64,000 nucleotides of DNA, from positions 2,790,001-2,854,000 of the forward strand of contig NZ_JAMZDZ010000001.1 in assembly GCF_024172085.1 (NCBI RefSeq), given 5' to 3'. Shown here in pieces: positions 50,411 to 58,987 of this stretch (position 1 is its first letter; the number at the start of each line of letters is the position of its first letter). Origin of the DNA: Hamadaea flava (GTDB lineage Bacteria > Actinomycetota > Actinomycetes > Mycobacteriales > Micromonosporaceae). The notes beneath the pieces were generated by a model. The model did not search any database. It was not told the origin of the DNA and was given only the letters and a program-made list of their open reading frames with translations. The position numbers and the translations under genes are program-made.

Positions 50411-52993
50411 TCACTCGCGTACGCCGATCGCGTCGACGGGGCGCGGACGCATGGCGAGTCGGGCCGACGTCATGACGGCCGTCCAGCCGAGCAGCGCCGA
50501 TACTGCGACGATCGCCAGGTACGCCAGCGGCGGGACGGTCGGGGTGAGCGTCCTGGTCAGTGCGATGCTGGTACCGATCAGGGACGGGACCGCGGCCAGC
50601 GTACCGAGCAGTACGGCAGCGGCCACGATGATCCGCGTTTCGCCGCGCATCATGGCGAACACCTGCCGCCGCGTGGCGCCGACGAGTTGGAGCAGCGCGT
50701 ATTCGCGGAAGCGGGCGGCGGTCGCCATCACGAGGGTGTTCACCACGGCGATCGCGAGGTATCCGAGCATGACCGCGTTGAGGATGAGACCGACCGCCGA
50801 CTCGCCCGCGGTCGCTTCACCTTGAGCGGCCACGAACGACTCACGGCTGTCGACGCGGACGGTCGGCATACGCGCGACGGCGGATCGCATCGCGGCGGCG
50901 AGCGTACCCGTGTCTGCTCCCTGGACTGCCGTGACCAGCAGCGCGAGGTCCAGGCGGTCGGTGGTGTGGTCGAGGACGAGGTCGTGCGGCAGTGTGACGT
51001 CACCGAGGCCGAGTCCTCGTTCGTAGACCGCGACCACGGTGGGTCTGATCCGCGTGCCGTCGCCCAGGTGGAGGTCGACGGTGTCGCCGAGCCGAGCCCC
51101 CAGGGTGCCCGCCGCGATCCGGCTCAAGGCGACCGTGTCGCCGCGCAGCTTCGTGATGTCGCCGGCGAGGACTGCGAGATCCATGGTTTCGGTGAGCCGA
51201 CCGCCGCCGACCCCCTGGGCCGAGTACGCCCGGATCTGCGGGCCGTCGGACTCGCCGAAGGTCGCCAGGACCCTGGTACGCACCACCGGCGTCACCACCG
51301 AAACGCCCGGTAGGGCCCGGATCAGGTCCGCCGCGTCGGGTGAGATGCCGGCGGAGGTGGATGTGACGACGTAGGTCGCGCGCAGGCTTTCCGCGGCCTG
51401 GTCCTGCGCGGCCGATTGCGCGGTCGTGGCGCTGAAGAGCTGCCCGGCGGCCAGGGTGATGCCCATGATGAGCGGAGTGGTGGCCGCGGCGAGCCTGCGC
51501 GAGTTGGCCTGGGCGTTCGCGGTCGCGAGGAATCCGCCGACGCCGGATCGGCGGTTCAGCCAGGGACCGAGCACGAAGACGGCGACGCGGAGCAACCATG
51601 GGCCCAGCAGCCCGACCGCGAACAGGAGCAGGAACGCCGAGAACGCGGCGATCTCGGCGGCCCCGTCGCCGGTCAGCCGCCAGGGCAGCACGAACCCGGC
51701 GGCGAGACCGGCGGGGATCAGCAGGAAGCCGCTGGTCAGCCGGAGCCGGCCGAGCCTGGGCGGCTCCACGGTGGCCTCGCCGAGCGCGTCCATCGGCCGG
51801 AGCCGGGCCACCCGTCGCGCTGCCAGCCGGCCGCCGAGGCGAGCGCCGATCAGGCACAGTGCCGTCGCCGCGAGCAGGGGTAGTGGGCTGATCGACAGGT
51901 GGAAGTCGGCTGGAACCGCGCCGACCAGCACGAAGGCTTCGCGGAAGAGGAAGCTCAGCCCGATGCCGGGGAGCACGCCGAGCACGGCACCGAACGTCGC
52001 CACCACCGTGGTCTCGGCGGCGATCATGGCCAGCACCTGCTTGGGGGTGGCGCCGATCGCCCGGAGCAGCGCCAGTTCCCGCAGCCGCTGCCGAACCGTC
52101 AGGGCGAGGGTGCTCGCCACGACGATCATGATCACCACGACCATGCTGCCGCCGAAGGCGAGCGACAGCTCGCCGAGGAACGACCGCGTACTGCCGAGGT
52201 CGAGGAACTCGGCTTCGCTGCGTTCCCGGCCGGTGTAGCCGACCGTGCCGGCGACCGCCGCCTCGATCGCGTCGGAAAGAGCGTCGGGACCGACCCCGGG
52301 CGCGGCCAGTACGCCGATCGCGTCGACCCGGTCGGGCTGGCCGGTCAGTTCCCGGGCGCGGTCGTCGGTGAAGAACAGCGCCGACTGCCGGACGAGGTCG
52401 CCGCCGGGCAGCCGCACGATGCCCGTCACGCGATAGGTGGCGGTATTCGTGCCGACCGCGAGCCGAACCGGCGAACCGACGGTGACGCCAGCCCGTTGCG
52501 CCAGCGCGGAGTCCAGGACGACCTCGTCCGGTCCAGCCGGCGGCTGTCCGGCGTTCAGACTGAACGCGCCGAGCACGGTCGACTGCCAGCCGTGCCCCAG
52601 CATCCGGGTGCCGCTCGGCCCGGCGAGCACGTCGCCGCCGTCGGTGACGAGGCTGACCGGGACGTCGACGTCGGCGATCGCCCTCCGGACACCCGGTACG
52701 CGCGCCACCTCGTCGACGCGCTCGGCCGGCAGGGTCGCTCGTTCGGCGTACCGGGGGTCGACGTCGTCGTTCACCGGAAGTGCCTGCGGGGCACCCACCA
52801 CCACGTCGGCTGCCTGATACCGCTCGGTGAGCACGCCCGAGCGTTCGCTGCTTTCCAGCAGGATCCCGCATGCGGTGATAACCGCCGAGCCGAACAGCAC
52901 CGCGACGAAAGCGGCGACGAATCCGCCTCTGCGCCCGTTGATCGTGCTCCAGGCCAGCGCGAGCGTGCGCCGGGACAGCGCGCGGCGGCTCAC
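50411..52993 (-). CDS. FtsX-like ABC transporter permease
   Basis: An 860-residue membrane protein with two FtsX/MacB-core domains. An N-terminal helix and a long extracytoplasmic domain (about residues 45-250) lead to helices with STLALTVRQRLRELALLRAI and GATPKQVLAMIAAET, the cytoplasmic coupling motif of this family. The second half repeats the plan, with AIVVNTLVMATAARFREY-type segment and LLQLVGATRRQVFAMMRGE. Such two-domain permeases export peptides, lipids or antibiotics or relay stress signals. Its GTG start overlaps the ATPase stop by 4 bp. Confidence 0.93.
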   Translation of the reverse strand: MSRRALSRRTLALAWSTINGRRGGFVAAFVAVLFGSAVITACGILLESSERSGVLTERYQAADVVVGAPQALPVNDDVDPRYAERATLPAERVDEVARVPGVRRAIADVDVPVSLVTDGGDVLAGPSGTRMLGHGWQSTVLGAFSLNAGQPPAGPDEVVLDSALAQRAGVTVGSPVRLAVGTNTATYRVTGIVRLPGGDLVRQSALFFTDDRARELTGQPDRVDAIGVLAAPGVGPDALSDAIEAAVAGTVGYTGRERSEAEFLDLGSTRSFLGELSLAFGGSMVVVIMIVVASTLALTVRQRLRELALLRAIGATPKQVLAMIAAETTVVATFGAVLGVLPGIGLSFLFREAFVLVGAVPADFHLSISPLPLLAATALCLIGARLGGRLAARRVARLRPMDALGEATVEPPRLGRLRLTSGFLLIPAGLAAGFVLPWRLTGDGAAEIAAFSAFLLLFAVGLLGPWLLRVAVFVLGPWLNRRSGVGGFLATANAQANSRRLAAATTPLIMGITLAAGQLFSATTAQSAAQDQAAESLRATYVVTSTSAGISPDAADLIRALPGVSVVTPVVRTRVLATFGESDGPQIRAYSAQGVGGGRLTETMDLAVLAGDITKLRGDTVALSRIAAGTLGARLGDTVDLHLGDGTRIRPTVVAVYERGLGLGDVTLPHDLVLDHTTDRLDLALLVTAVQGADTGTLAAAMRSAVARMPTVRVDSRESFVAAQGEATAGESAVGLILNAVMLGYLAIAVVNTLVMATAARFREYALLQLVGATRRQVFAMMRGETRIIVAAAVLLGTLAAVPSLIGTSIALTRTLTPTVPPLAYLAIVAVSALLGWTAVMTSARLAMRPRPVDAIGVRE

Positions 52994-53757
52994 GACCGCC
53001 CCAGCTGGGTCATGCGCTCGGCGATCTGCTCAGCCGCCGGCCGGGTCAGCTCACCGGCGAGCCGGCCGTCGGCCAGGAACATCACCGTGTCGGCCTGCGC
53101 GGCCGCGACCGGATCATGCGTCACCATCAGCACGGTCTGCCCCAGGTCGTCGACGATCCTGCGCAGCAGCGCCAGGACCTTTCGGCCGTTGTGGCTGTCC
53201 AGCGCGCCGGTCGGCTCGTCGGCGCAGACCAGATCCGGCTGGTTGACCAGTGCCCGGGCGATGGCGACCCGTTGTTGCTGGCCGCCCGAGAGCTGGCTCG
53301 GCCGGCGGTCGCGATGCTCGCTGAGCCCGACCGCGGCAAGGACGCTCGACAGGCGCTCCGGGTCGACCGGCTGTTCGGCCAGCCGGACCGGCAACGTCAC
53401 GTTGTCCGCCACAGTCAGCGCCGCGAGCAGGTTGTATGCCTGGAAGACGAACCCGATGCGGTCGCGCCGCACCTCGGTCAGCTCGGTCTCGGAGCGGCCG
53501 GACAGCTCCACGTCGCCCAGCATGATCCGGCCCGACGTCGGGCGGTCCAACCCGGCCGTGCAGTTCAGGAAGGTGCTCTTACCGGACCCGGACGGGCCCA
53601 TGACGGCGGTGAACGTTCCCCGTCGGAATCCGGCGGTCACGTCGTCGAGCGCGCGTACCTGGTTCTTGCCGGAGCCGTACACCTTCGACACCGACTCCAG
53701 CCGCACCGCGTACGCCTGCGCCTCGTGGGCGGCCGTGTTTTCGCTGGTCAACCTCAT
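52990..53757 (-). CDS. ABC transporter ATP-binding protein (LolD/MacB type)
   Basis: A 255-residue ATPase. Walker A GPSGSGKSTFL, signature LSGGQQQRVAIARAL and Walker B DLVCADEPTGALD are intact; TELTEVRRDRIGFVFQAYNL is the LolD-group Q-loop. The pair with the FtsX-like permease is a classic MacB-like unit. ATG 53757 is used; the open frame upstream runs antisense to the histidine kinase gene and is not coding. It is divergent (111 bp) from the kinase/regulator pair, which probably controls it, as in many bacitracin-type modules. Confidence 0.93.
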   Translation of the reverse strand: MRLTSENTAAHEAQAYAVRLESVSKVYGSGKNQVRALDDVTAGFRRGTFTAVMGPSGSGKSTFLNCTAGLDRPTSGRIMLGDVELSGRSETELTEVRRDRIGFVFQAYNLLAALTVADNVTLPVRLAEQPVDPERLSSVLAAVGLSEHRDRRPSQLSGGQQQRVAIARALVNQPDLVCADEPTGALDSHNGRKVLALLRRIVDDLGQTVLMVTHDPVAAAQADTVMFLADGRLAGELTRPAAEQIAERMTQLGRS

Positions 53758-53868
53758 GCGTACGACGCTAGATTTCGCGTCGACGCATACCGATACCCTC
53801 AGCCGCCCGATGTGAGGTACAGCTGGCTGTAGTGCCGAAGCCGGTGCCCGCCGGGCAGACTGGGCGCC

Positions 53869-55068
53869 GTGCCAGCAACAGCAGGGGCCACGTCGGGCCG
53901 GCGATGGGTGCAGGTACGCCGAAGCGGCGTCTACCTGCTCGGTCGGCTGGCCACCGGCGTCGTCACGCTGCTCGCCTTGCCGCTGCTGTGCTATCCCAGG
54001 TACGCCCGCCGGTGGGCGAACCGGCACCGCGACCGCGCCGGCCGGCTGCTCGGCACCCCGGTGGCGGCCCGGCCCGAAGTGGGAGTGGCGGGACGGCCTT
54101 GGGCCGACGCGGCGACCCCCCGCGACCTGCTGTGGCTGCCGGTGAACGCCGTCCTCGGGGTGACGCTGGGCCTGCTCGTGCTGCTGTGCGTCGGAAACCT
54201 GCTGCCCGCCGCGGTCGCCACGCCGCTGTGGTGGGCGTTCGCACCAGCGGATCGGCCACGGCTGTTCATCGACGTTCCGGTGAACGACTGGACGACGGCC
54301 CTCACGCTCGGCCCGCTCCAACTCCTTCTGCTCACCGCGTCGGCGTACGCGGGATTCCCGGCGATCGCGCGTACCCATGCCCGGATCTGCCTCAAGGCGC
54401 TGTCGCCGTCGGCGAACGAACAGCTCACCGATCGGGTCGCTGTGCTGACGCGTACCAGAGCAGAGGTGCTGGACGCCCACGGAGCCGAATTGCGCCGGAT
54501 CGAGCGGGACCTGCACGACGGCACGCAGGCGCGGCTCGTGGCCATCGCGATGCGCCTTGCCGTGGCCCGCCAGGCGTTCGCCGACGATCCGCGCGACGAG
54601 CAGTTCGTGGCGGGACTTCTCCGCGAGGCGCACGAGAGCGCGGAGGCGGCGATGACCGAGCTACGCGAGGTCATCCGGACCGTCTATCCGCCGATTCTCG
54701 CCGACCGGGGCCTGGCCGGCGCGCTGACCGCCGTGACCACCCAGTGCGGCGTGCCGACGCGGCTGGACCTGGGCGACCTCGGCCGGGTGCCGGCGGCGGT
54801 GGAGGCCGTCGTCTACTTCGCCGTCGCCGAGGCGCTCACCAACGTCGCCAAGCACAGTCACGCGACCTCGGCCGTGGTCAGGGCGCGCCGCACCGTGGCC
54901 GGACTGTCGGTGATGATCACCGATGACGGCACGGGCGGCGCCGACGAACGGCTGGGCACCGGTCTGGCCGGGATCCGCCGCCGGGTGCTCGCGCTCGACG
55001 GCGTCGTCGACGTCGACAGCCCGGCCGGCGGGCCGACGATTATCACCCTGGAGCTGCCATGCGGGTAG
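53869..55068 (+). CDS. sensor histidine kinase, NarL/DesK type (HisKA_3)
   Basis: A 399-residue membrane kinase. Hydrophobic segments at about residues 22-42, 90-120 and 148-165 form the membrane part. The phospho-acceptor box ELRRIERDLHDGTQARLV contains His216. The ATPase domain carries VAEALTNVAKHSHA (N box) and MITDDGTGGAD (G box). It signals to the response regulator encoded with 10-bp overlap downstream. Start GTG at 53869. The divergent ABC pair suggests sensing of a transported peptide or envelope damage. Confidence 0.93.
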   Translation: MPATAGATSGRRWVQVRRSGVYLLGRLATGVVTLLALPLLCYPRYARRWANRHRDRAGRLLGTPVAARPEVGVAGRPWADAATPRDLLWLPVNAVLGVTLGLLVLLCVGNLLPAAVATPLWWAFAPADRPRLFIDVPVNDWTTALTLGPLQLLLLTASAYAGFPAIARTHARICLKALSPSANEQLTDRVAVLTRTRAEVLDAHGAELRRIERDLHDGTQARLVAIAMRLAVARQAFADDPRDEQFVAGLLREAHESAEAAMTELREVIRTVYPPILADRGLAGALTAVTTQCGVPTRLDLGDLGRVPAAVEAVVYFAVAEALTNVAKHSHATSAVVRARRTVAGLSVMITDDGTGGADERLGTGLAGIRRRVLALDGVVDVDSPAGGPTIITLELPCG

Positions 55069-55697
55069 TCATCGCCGAGGACAACGTCCTGCTGTCGACC
55101 GGACTGGAGCTGATGCTCAACCGCGCCGGATTCGACGTCGCCGCCATCGCGGTTGACGCGGCGGGCTTCCTCACCGCCGTGGAGGAGCATCAGCCGGACG
55201 TCACCATCGTCGACGTCCGGCTGCCGCCGTCGTTTCGTGACGAGGGAATCCGCGCCGCCTTGCAGGCCCGGCGAGAGCACCCCGGGCTGCCGGTCCTCGT
55301 GCTGTCGCAATACGTCGAACGGCAGTACGCCGCCGAGCTGCTGTCCAGCGCCGCAGGCGGCGTCGGCTACCTCCTCAAAGACCGCGTCAGCCGGGTGGAC
55401 GAGTTCGTCGACGCGCTCCGGCGGGTAGCGGCCGGGGGCACCGCGATGGACACCGAGGTCATCGCGCAACTGTTCGCCCACCGCGCGGATCCGATCGCCG
55501 CCCTCACTCCCCGCGAACGCGAGGTGCTCGCACTGATGGCGCAGGGGCACGACAACAACACCATCGCGCAGCGGCTCGTCATCACCGACAACGCCGTGCA
55601 CAAACACGTCGGCAACATCTTCGCCAAACTCGGCCTCGCAGTCACCGACAGCGGCCACCGCCGGGTGCTGGCGGTGCTCGCCTTCCTCAACGGATGA
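55059..55697 (+). CDS. NarL/LuxR family response regulator
   Basis: A 212-residue regulator. The receiver domain has the acidic pocket Glu7-Asp8 (VVIAEDN), phosphoacceptor Asp52 (TIVDVRLPP) and the Lys in YLLKDRV. The C-terminal LuxR helix-turn-helix reads LTPREREVLALMAQGHDNNT, IAQRLVITDNAVHKHVGNIF. Cognate partner of the upstream kinase by gene order. The ATG lies within the kinase 3' end. Confidence 0.95.
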   Translation: MRVVIAEDNVLLSTGLELMLNRAGFDVAAIAVDAAGFLTAVEEHQPDVTIVDVRLPPSFRDEGIRAALQARREHPGLPVLVLSQYVERQYAAELLSSAAGGVGYLLKDRVSRVDEFVDALRRVAAGGTAMDTEVIAQLFAHRADPIAALTPREREVLALMAQGHDNNTIAQRLVITDNAVHKHVGNIFAKLGLAVTDSGHRRVLAVLAFLNG

Positions 55698-55761
55698 CAG
55701 CCGCAACGACCGACGCTGAACTTCCCCGCAGCACCGGCCGCTCGGTCGGGTGAGGACAGGA

Positions 55762-56598
55762 TCAGGGCTTCACTCCGCTGAGGTAGGAGTTGATCCAGGC
55801 GATCTCGGTGGCGTTGAACACCTCCGGCTGCCCGGCGGTCTGGTCGGAGTTGATGACCCGCTTGAGCAGGTTGTAGTGCTGCATGCTGCTGATGCCGACG
55901 AGTCCCTTGCCGGGCAGCGCGAGGTAGCCGGTGCCGCCGGTGCTCCAGATCAGATACATGTTCCCGTCCTTCGATTTGATGATCTCTGGCTGTGTCGTCG
56001 AACCCACGAACTTGGTGAAGTCGACGCGATTCCCGGCAGCGTCGACACCATGGATGTGCAGGTGGATGTCGCCGCCGTAGTCGCCATCCCCCGGACTCGC
56101 CGACGCTCCCGAGTAGCCGACGATCGCGCCCTGGCCGTAGTGGCCGTTCGGCCGCACCGATGCCTGGTGCTGGAACACCACACCGACGATCGGGCCGTTC
56201 GCTTCGTAGCTCGAGCCGTTCATGAGCGTGCCGGACTTGGGCAGCACCCGGTTGAACGGAGTGTCGAGCCAGAGGACGGAGCGCCGCCCGCCGGAGTCGA
56301 CCCACCCGCGATATTCGAGCGTGCCCGAGGCCGGCGCGGGCAGCGCCGTGTTGTAGCTCAGCGGGTAGTCCGTGCCACCCGCCGAGTAGCTCGCGTGGTC
56401 TTCCCACGAGCCGGTCACCGGCCACCCCGCGAACGGGTTGTTCAGCGTCTCGGCCGCATAGGCAGCCGTCGGCCCCAGTATCTGATCGGCGACGATCGGC
56501 CCCAGCGCCGCCGCGAGGACTGAGGCGAACATCAGCCGGCGGCGAGAGACGCCTGCGTCGTCACCCGGCGATGGGGGGTCGCCCAGTAAATCCGTCAT
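55762..56598 (-). CDS. Tat-exported M23-like wall hydrolase
   Basis: A 278-residue protein. The Tat motif SRRRLMF is at residues 18-24, followed by a hydrophobic stretch and TAAYA cleavage region. The mature part resembles LytM-like lysins of actinobacteria and their phages: WEDHASYSAGGTDYPLSYNT carries the first His and the Asp, GQGAIVGYSGASASPGDGDY is the glycine-rich turn, and GGDIHLHIHGVDA carries the H-x-H zinc motif. The C-terminal 80 residues (VFNATEIAWINSYLSGVKP at the end) are an added domain. It is 94 bp downstream of the response regulator of the kinase pair, same strand, so probably in its operon or regulon. Confidence 0.82.
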   Translation of the reverse strand: MTDLLGDPPSPGDDAGVSRRRLMFASVLAAALGPIVADQILGPTAAYAAETLNNPFAGWPVTGSWEDHASYSAGGTDYPLSYNTALPAPASGTLEYRGWVDSGGRRSVLWLDTPFNRVLPKSGTLMNGSSYEANGPIVGVVFQHQASVRPNGHYGQGAIVGYSGASASPGDGDYGGDIHLHIHGVDAAGNRVDFTKFVGSTTQPEIIKSKDGNMYLIWSTGGTGYLALPGKGLVGISSMQHYNLLKRVINSDQTAGQPEVFNATEIAWINSYLSGVKP

Positions 56599-56692
56599 GG
56601 CGTCAAGCTAGGCCGCGCTGCGATCGTTGTGACCCAACGGTTCCGCAGACTTCGCGCCGACGACGCCGATCCCGACGGCCGGCTTCGCTACG

Positions 56693-57403
56693 TCACGGGG
56701 TAGATCGTCTCGGAGGGCTGATCCGCCACCAGTCGGAGGTGTCGGTGACGTCCTGCGACCAGAACTCCAGCAGGTCGCCCGGAGCCAGCCCCAGGGCGCG
56801 CTCAATCTCGGCAGCGGTCAGGCTGCGCAGCGATTCCGACAGCGAGCGGGTGAGATCCTGCCAATAGCCACGCAGCGTGGACTCGCTGACGAACAACTGC
56901 TTGGCGACCTGAGCGTAGGTGAGGCCACGAGCCCGGCCGTGCAAGATCTGACGCTGACGTTCGCTGAGCATGGTGATGCAGTCACGGCGGACCAGGACCT
57001 CCAGAATGCCGACCACGGACTGTGGTACGACCGTGCCGCCGGCGGCGACCTCGAGGAACGACTGCTGCGCCCGGTCGGTCGGCATTGCCTTGGACACGAC
57101 ACCGCTCGCCCCCGCGGCGATGCACGCGGCCAGGACGAACCGGCGCTCCTCCTGGCTGTAGACGCAGATGCGATACCCGTGAGCAGTCAGGGCACGGATG
57201 GCTGCGATGCCCTGCCGGACGTCGGGCTGCTGCTCGAGGTTGACCAGGTGCAGGTCAAGGAGTACCAGGTTCACCGTGGGAGCTGAGGCCAGGAGATCCT
57301 CCACCGTCGCAGTGGCCAACACGACCTCAAGATCCGGCATCAGCAGCCCCAGCGACGCGCGGATCAGCGACGCGTCGTCAACGACCGCGACCGTGGGCCT
57401 CAC
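56693..57403 (-). CDS. LuxR-type response regulator (copy 1)
   Basis: A 236-residue regulator. The receiver has Asp9-Asp10, phosphoacceptor Asp50 (LVLLDLHL) and Lys in GVVSKAM; YSQEERRFVLAACIAAGA is a distinctive block. The C-terminal LuxR-like helix-turn-helix is SERQRQILHGRARGLTYAQV, AKQLFVSESTLRGYWQDLT. A final segment, LTAAEIERALGLAPGDLLEF, is an unusual tail. GTG start overlaps the kinase stop (GTGA). Very similar to the gene at 62243-62932, including the tail. Confidence 0.93.
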   Translation of the reverse strand: MRPTVAVVDDASLIRASLGLLMPDLEVVLATATVEDLLASAPTVNLVLLDLHLVNLEQQPDVRQGIAAIRALTAHGYRICVYSQEERRFVLAACIAAGASGVVSKAMPTDRAQQSFLEVAAGGTVVPQSVVGILEVLVRRDCITMLSERQRQILHGRARGLTYAQVAKQLFVSESTLRGYWQDLTRSLSESLRSLTAAEIERALGLAPGDLLEFWSQDVTDTSDWWRISPPRRSTP

Positions 57404-58626
57404 CGCGCGCCAGCCAGCCGGTCCCCGCCGTCACCCCGACCCCGCCGAAGGCCTGAGCCGCTGATCGTCACGGTCGTCCCTTCGCCAGGTGCGGACGCGA
57501 TCGCGACGTCGAGCCCACGGGACTGCAGCTCACCGATCACGACGTCACGCAATCCGACACCGAGGGCCACCGAAGCCGGGTCGTAACCGACGCCGTCGTC
57601 GCTGACGGTCAACGCCCACCGCCCGTGGAGATCCTCGTCCAGATGCACCACGACATTGTGCGCCCGCGCGTGCGCGCGGACGTTGAGCAGCAAGCTTTCC
57701 AGCGCGTTTTCGACGGCCTCCGCGTCCTCCCTCGGCAGCCGCACAGTCGCGCCCAGGTCCAGCAGAGTATCGGCATGCAGATCGGCGAAACGATCACACA
57801 TGCGCTCCGCGAGCGGAGCGAGCGTGACCTGGCCGCCACCGTCCGCCTCGTACGCCGGACTGGGGCGCCCCCGCAGATAGGCGCGCATCCGCTGCACCTC
57901 GACCTCGGCGAGATCGGCCAGGCCCGAGCGAGGCTCGCCTGGGCTCGAGTTCGCCAGCAGTTGCATGACCGCCACCCCGTTGTGCATCAGCACCCGGGCG
58001 CGGCGTTCCTCCTCGACACGGGCCAACTCGGCGACCAGTGCACGGGAGGAATCGGCATCGTGTGCGATGCGGCGGATGTAGTTGAACAGCATGCGGGCCA
58101 CCACCGCGTACACGACATAGGTCAGCTCGTTGCCGATCGCCGTCGTGGCCATCCCGGCACCGGCGTCACCGAGGTACACCAGGTAACAGATGACAACGCC
58201 GAGCAGGCTGCCGGCCCAGAGGACGAGACTGCGTACGCCGCTGGCTGTGAGGATCACCGACAACGCGTACCCGGGCTGGTAGGCGACCCACGTGCCGAAG
58301 CGCTCCCCCGCCACCAGGACTTGCGGCGCGAGCACAAGCAGCGCGCACGCCAACGCGAAGTCGGCGGCGGAGGCGACCGCCCCCAGCGGGCGTTGGCGGA
58401 TCAGGGTCGCCACGCTCACCGCGACCGACGCGCACGCGGCGGCCAGCCAGCACGCCAGATAGGCGGCGTCGTTGGGCGAGGAGGCCAAGCCGACTCGAAC
58501 CGCGGGAACCATCTGGGCGACCGTCCCCAACCGCACACCGGCGATGAAGTAGGTGAACACCCGCTCGACGCCGACCTTGGTCGTCGGCAGGTCAGTGACA
58601 CGCCATCGTGCGTTCCGCCCCGCCAT
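57400..58626 (-). CDS. sensor histidine kinase-like protein
   Basis: A 408-residue protein. About six hydrophobic segments cover residues 15-195 (YFIAGVRLGTVAQMVPAVRV through ELTYVVYAVVARMLFNYIRR). A coiled segment with VEEERRARVLMHNGVAVMQL comes where a DesK/NarX-type H-box is expected; the usual RxLHD motif is replaced by LMHNG, so the His is present but the context is degenerate. The C-terminal ATPase domain is normal: DAEAVENALESLLLNVRAHA, VSDDGVGYDPA and GEGTTVTISGSG. The ATG at 58626 has GGGGAG upstream. It is coupled to the response regulator downstream. Confidence 0.88.
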   Translation of the reverse strand: MAGRNARWRVTDLPTTKVGVERVFTYFIAGVRLGTVAQMVPAVRVGLASSPNDAAYLACWLAAACASVAVSVATLIRQRPLGAVASAADFALACALLVLAPQVLVAGERFGTWVAYQPGYALSVILTASGVRSLVLWAGSLLGVVICYLVYLGDAGAGMATTAIGNELTYVVYAVVARMLFNYIRRIAHDADSSRALVAELARVEEERRARVLMHNGVAVMQLLANSSPGEPRSGLADLAEVEVQRMRAYLRGRPSPAYEADGGGQVTLAPLAERMCDRFADLHADTLLDLGATVRLPREDAEAVENALESLLLNVRAHARAHNVVVHLDEDLHGRWALTVSDDGVGYDPASVALGVGLRDVVIGELQSRGLDVAIASAPGEGTTVTISGSGLRRGRGDGGDRLAGAR

Positions 58627-58776
58627 CGTGGCTCCCCAATAACCGTTCGAGTACGGCCGTGAGCTGCTGTTTCGCATCTTCGCCGGCCCAGGCCCGGCGA
58701 AGCGTGCCGATCAATGTACTGCAGGTGATGGGCTGCCCGACAGGCTCTCAACGGCGACTTCGACGCGACATCACGG

Positions 58777-58828
58777 ATCGGCTGAATGCCGGTCACCCTC
58801 AGCCGATCGGCCACCCTCAGCCGATCGG
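58777..58828. repeat. direct and inverted repeats before the kinase operon
   Basis: CACCCTCAGCCGATCGG occurs twice in tandem (58794-58810 and 58812-58828), and ATCGGCTGA at 58777-58785 is the inverse of TCAGCCGAT at 58798-58806. The cluster is about 150 bp upstream of the kinase start. The rest of 58627-58927 holds no gene. Confidence 0.65.
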
Positions 58829-58927
58829 TCACGATCGCCCGGGCCAGGCGATTTTCGCGGCATGGCAACGACGAGGGTCCACTTTTGGGGGTACACAACC
58901 GGCTGAGGCTGCACCTGTGTACGACGA

Positions 58928-58962
58928 CGCCCGGCCGACGGATGCGTGCCGTCGGCCGGGCG
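58928..58962 (-). terminator. terminator of the endolysin-like gene
   Basis: A perfect 14-bp inverted repeat (CGCCCGGCCGACGG at 58928-58941 with 58949-58962), 7-nt loop, 25 bp beyond the stop of the leftward gene. Confidence 0.8.
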
Positions 58963-58987
58963 GCCCAGTATCAGTCAGTCGAAGGCG

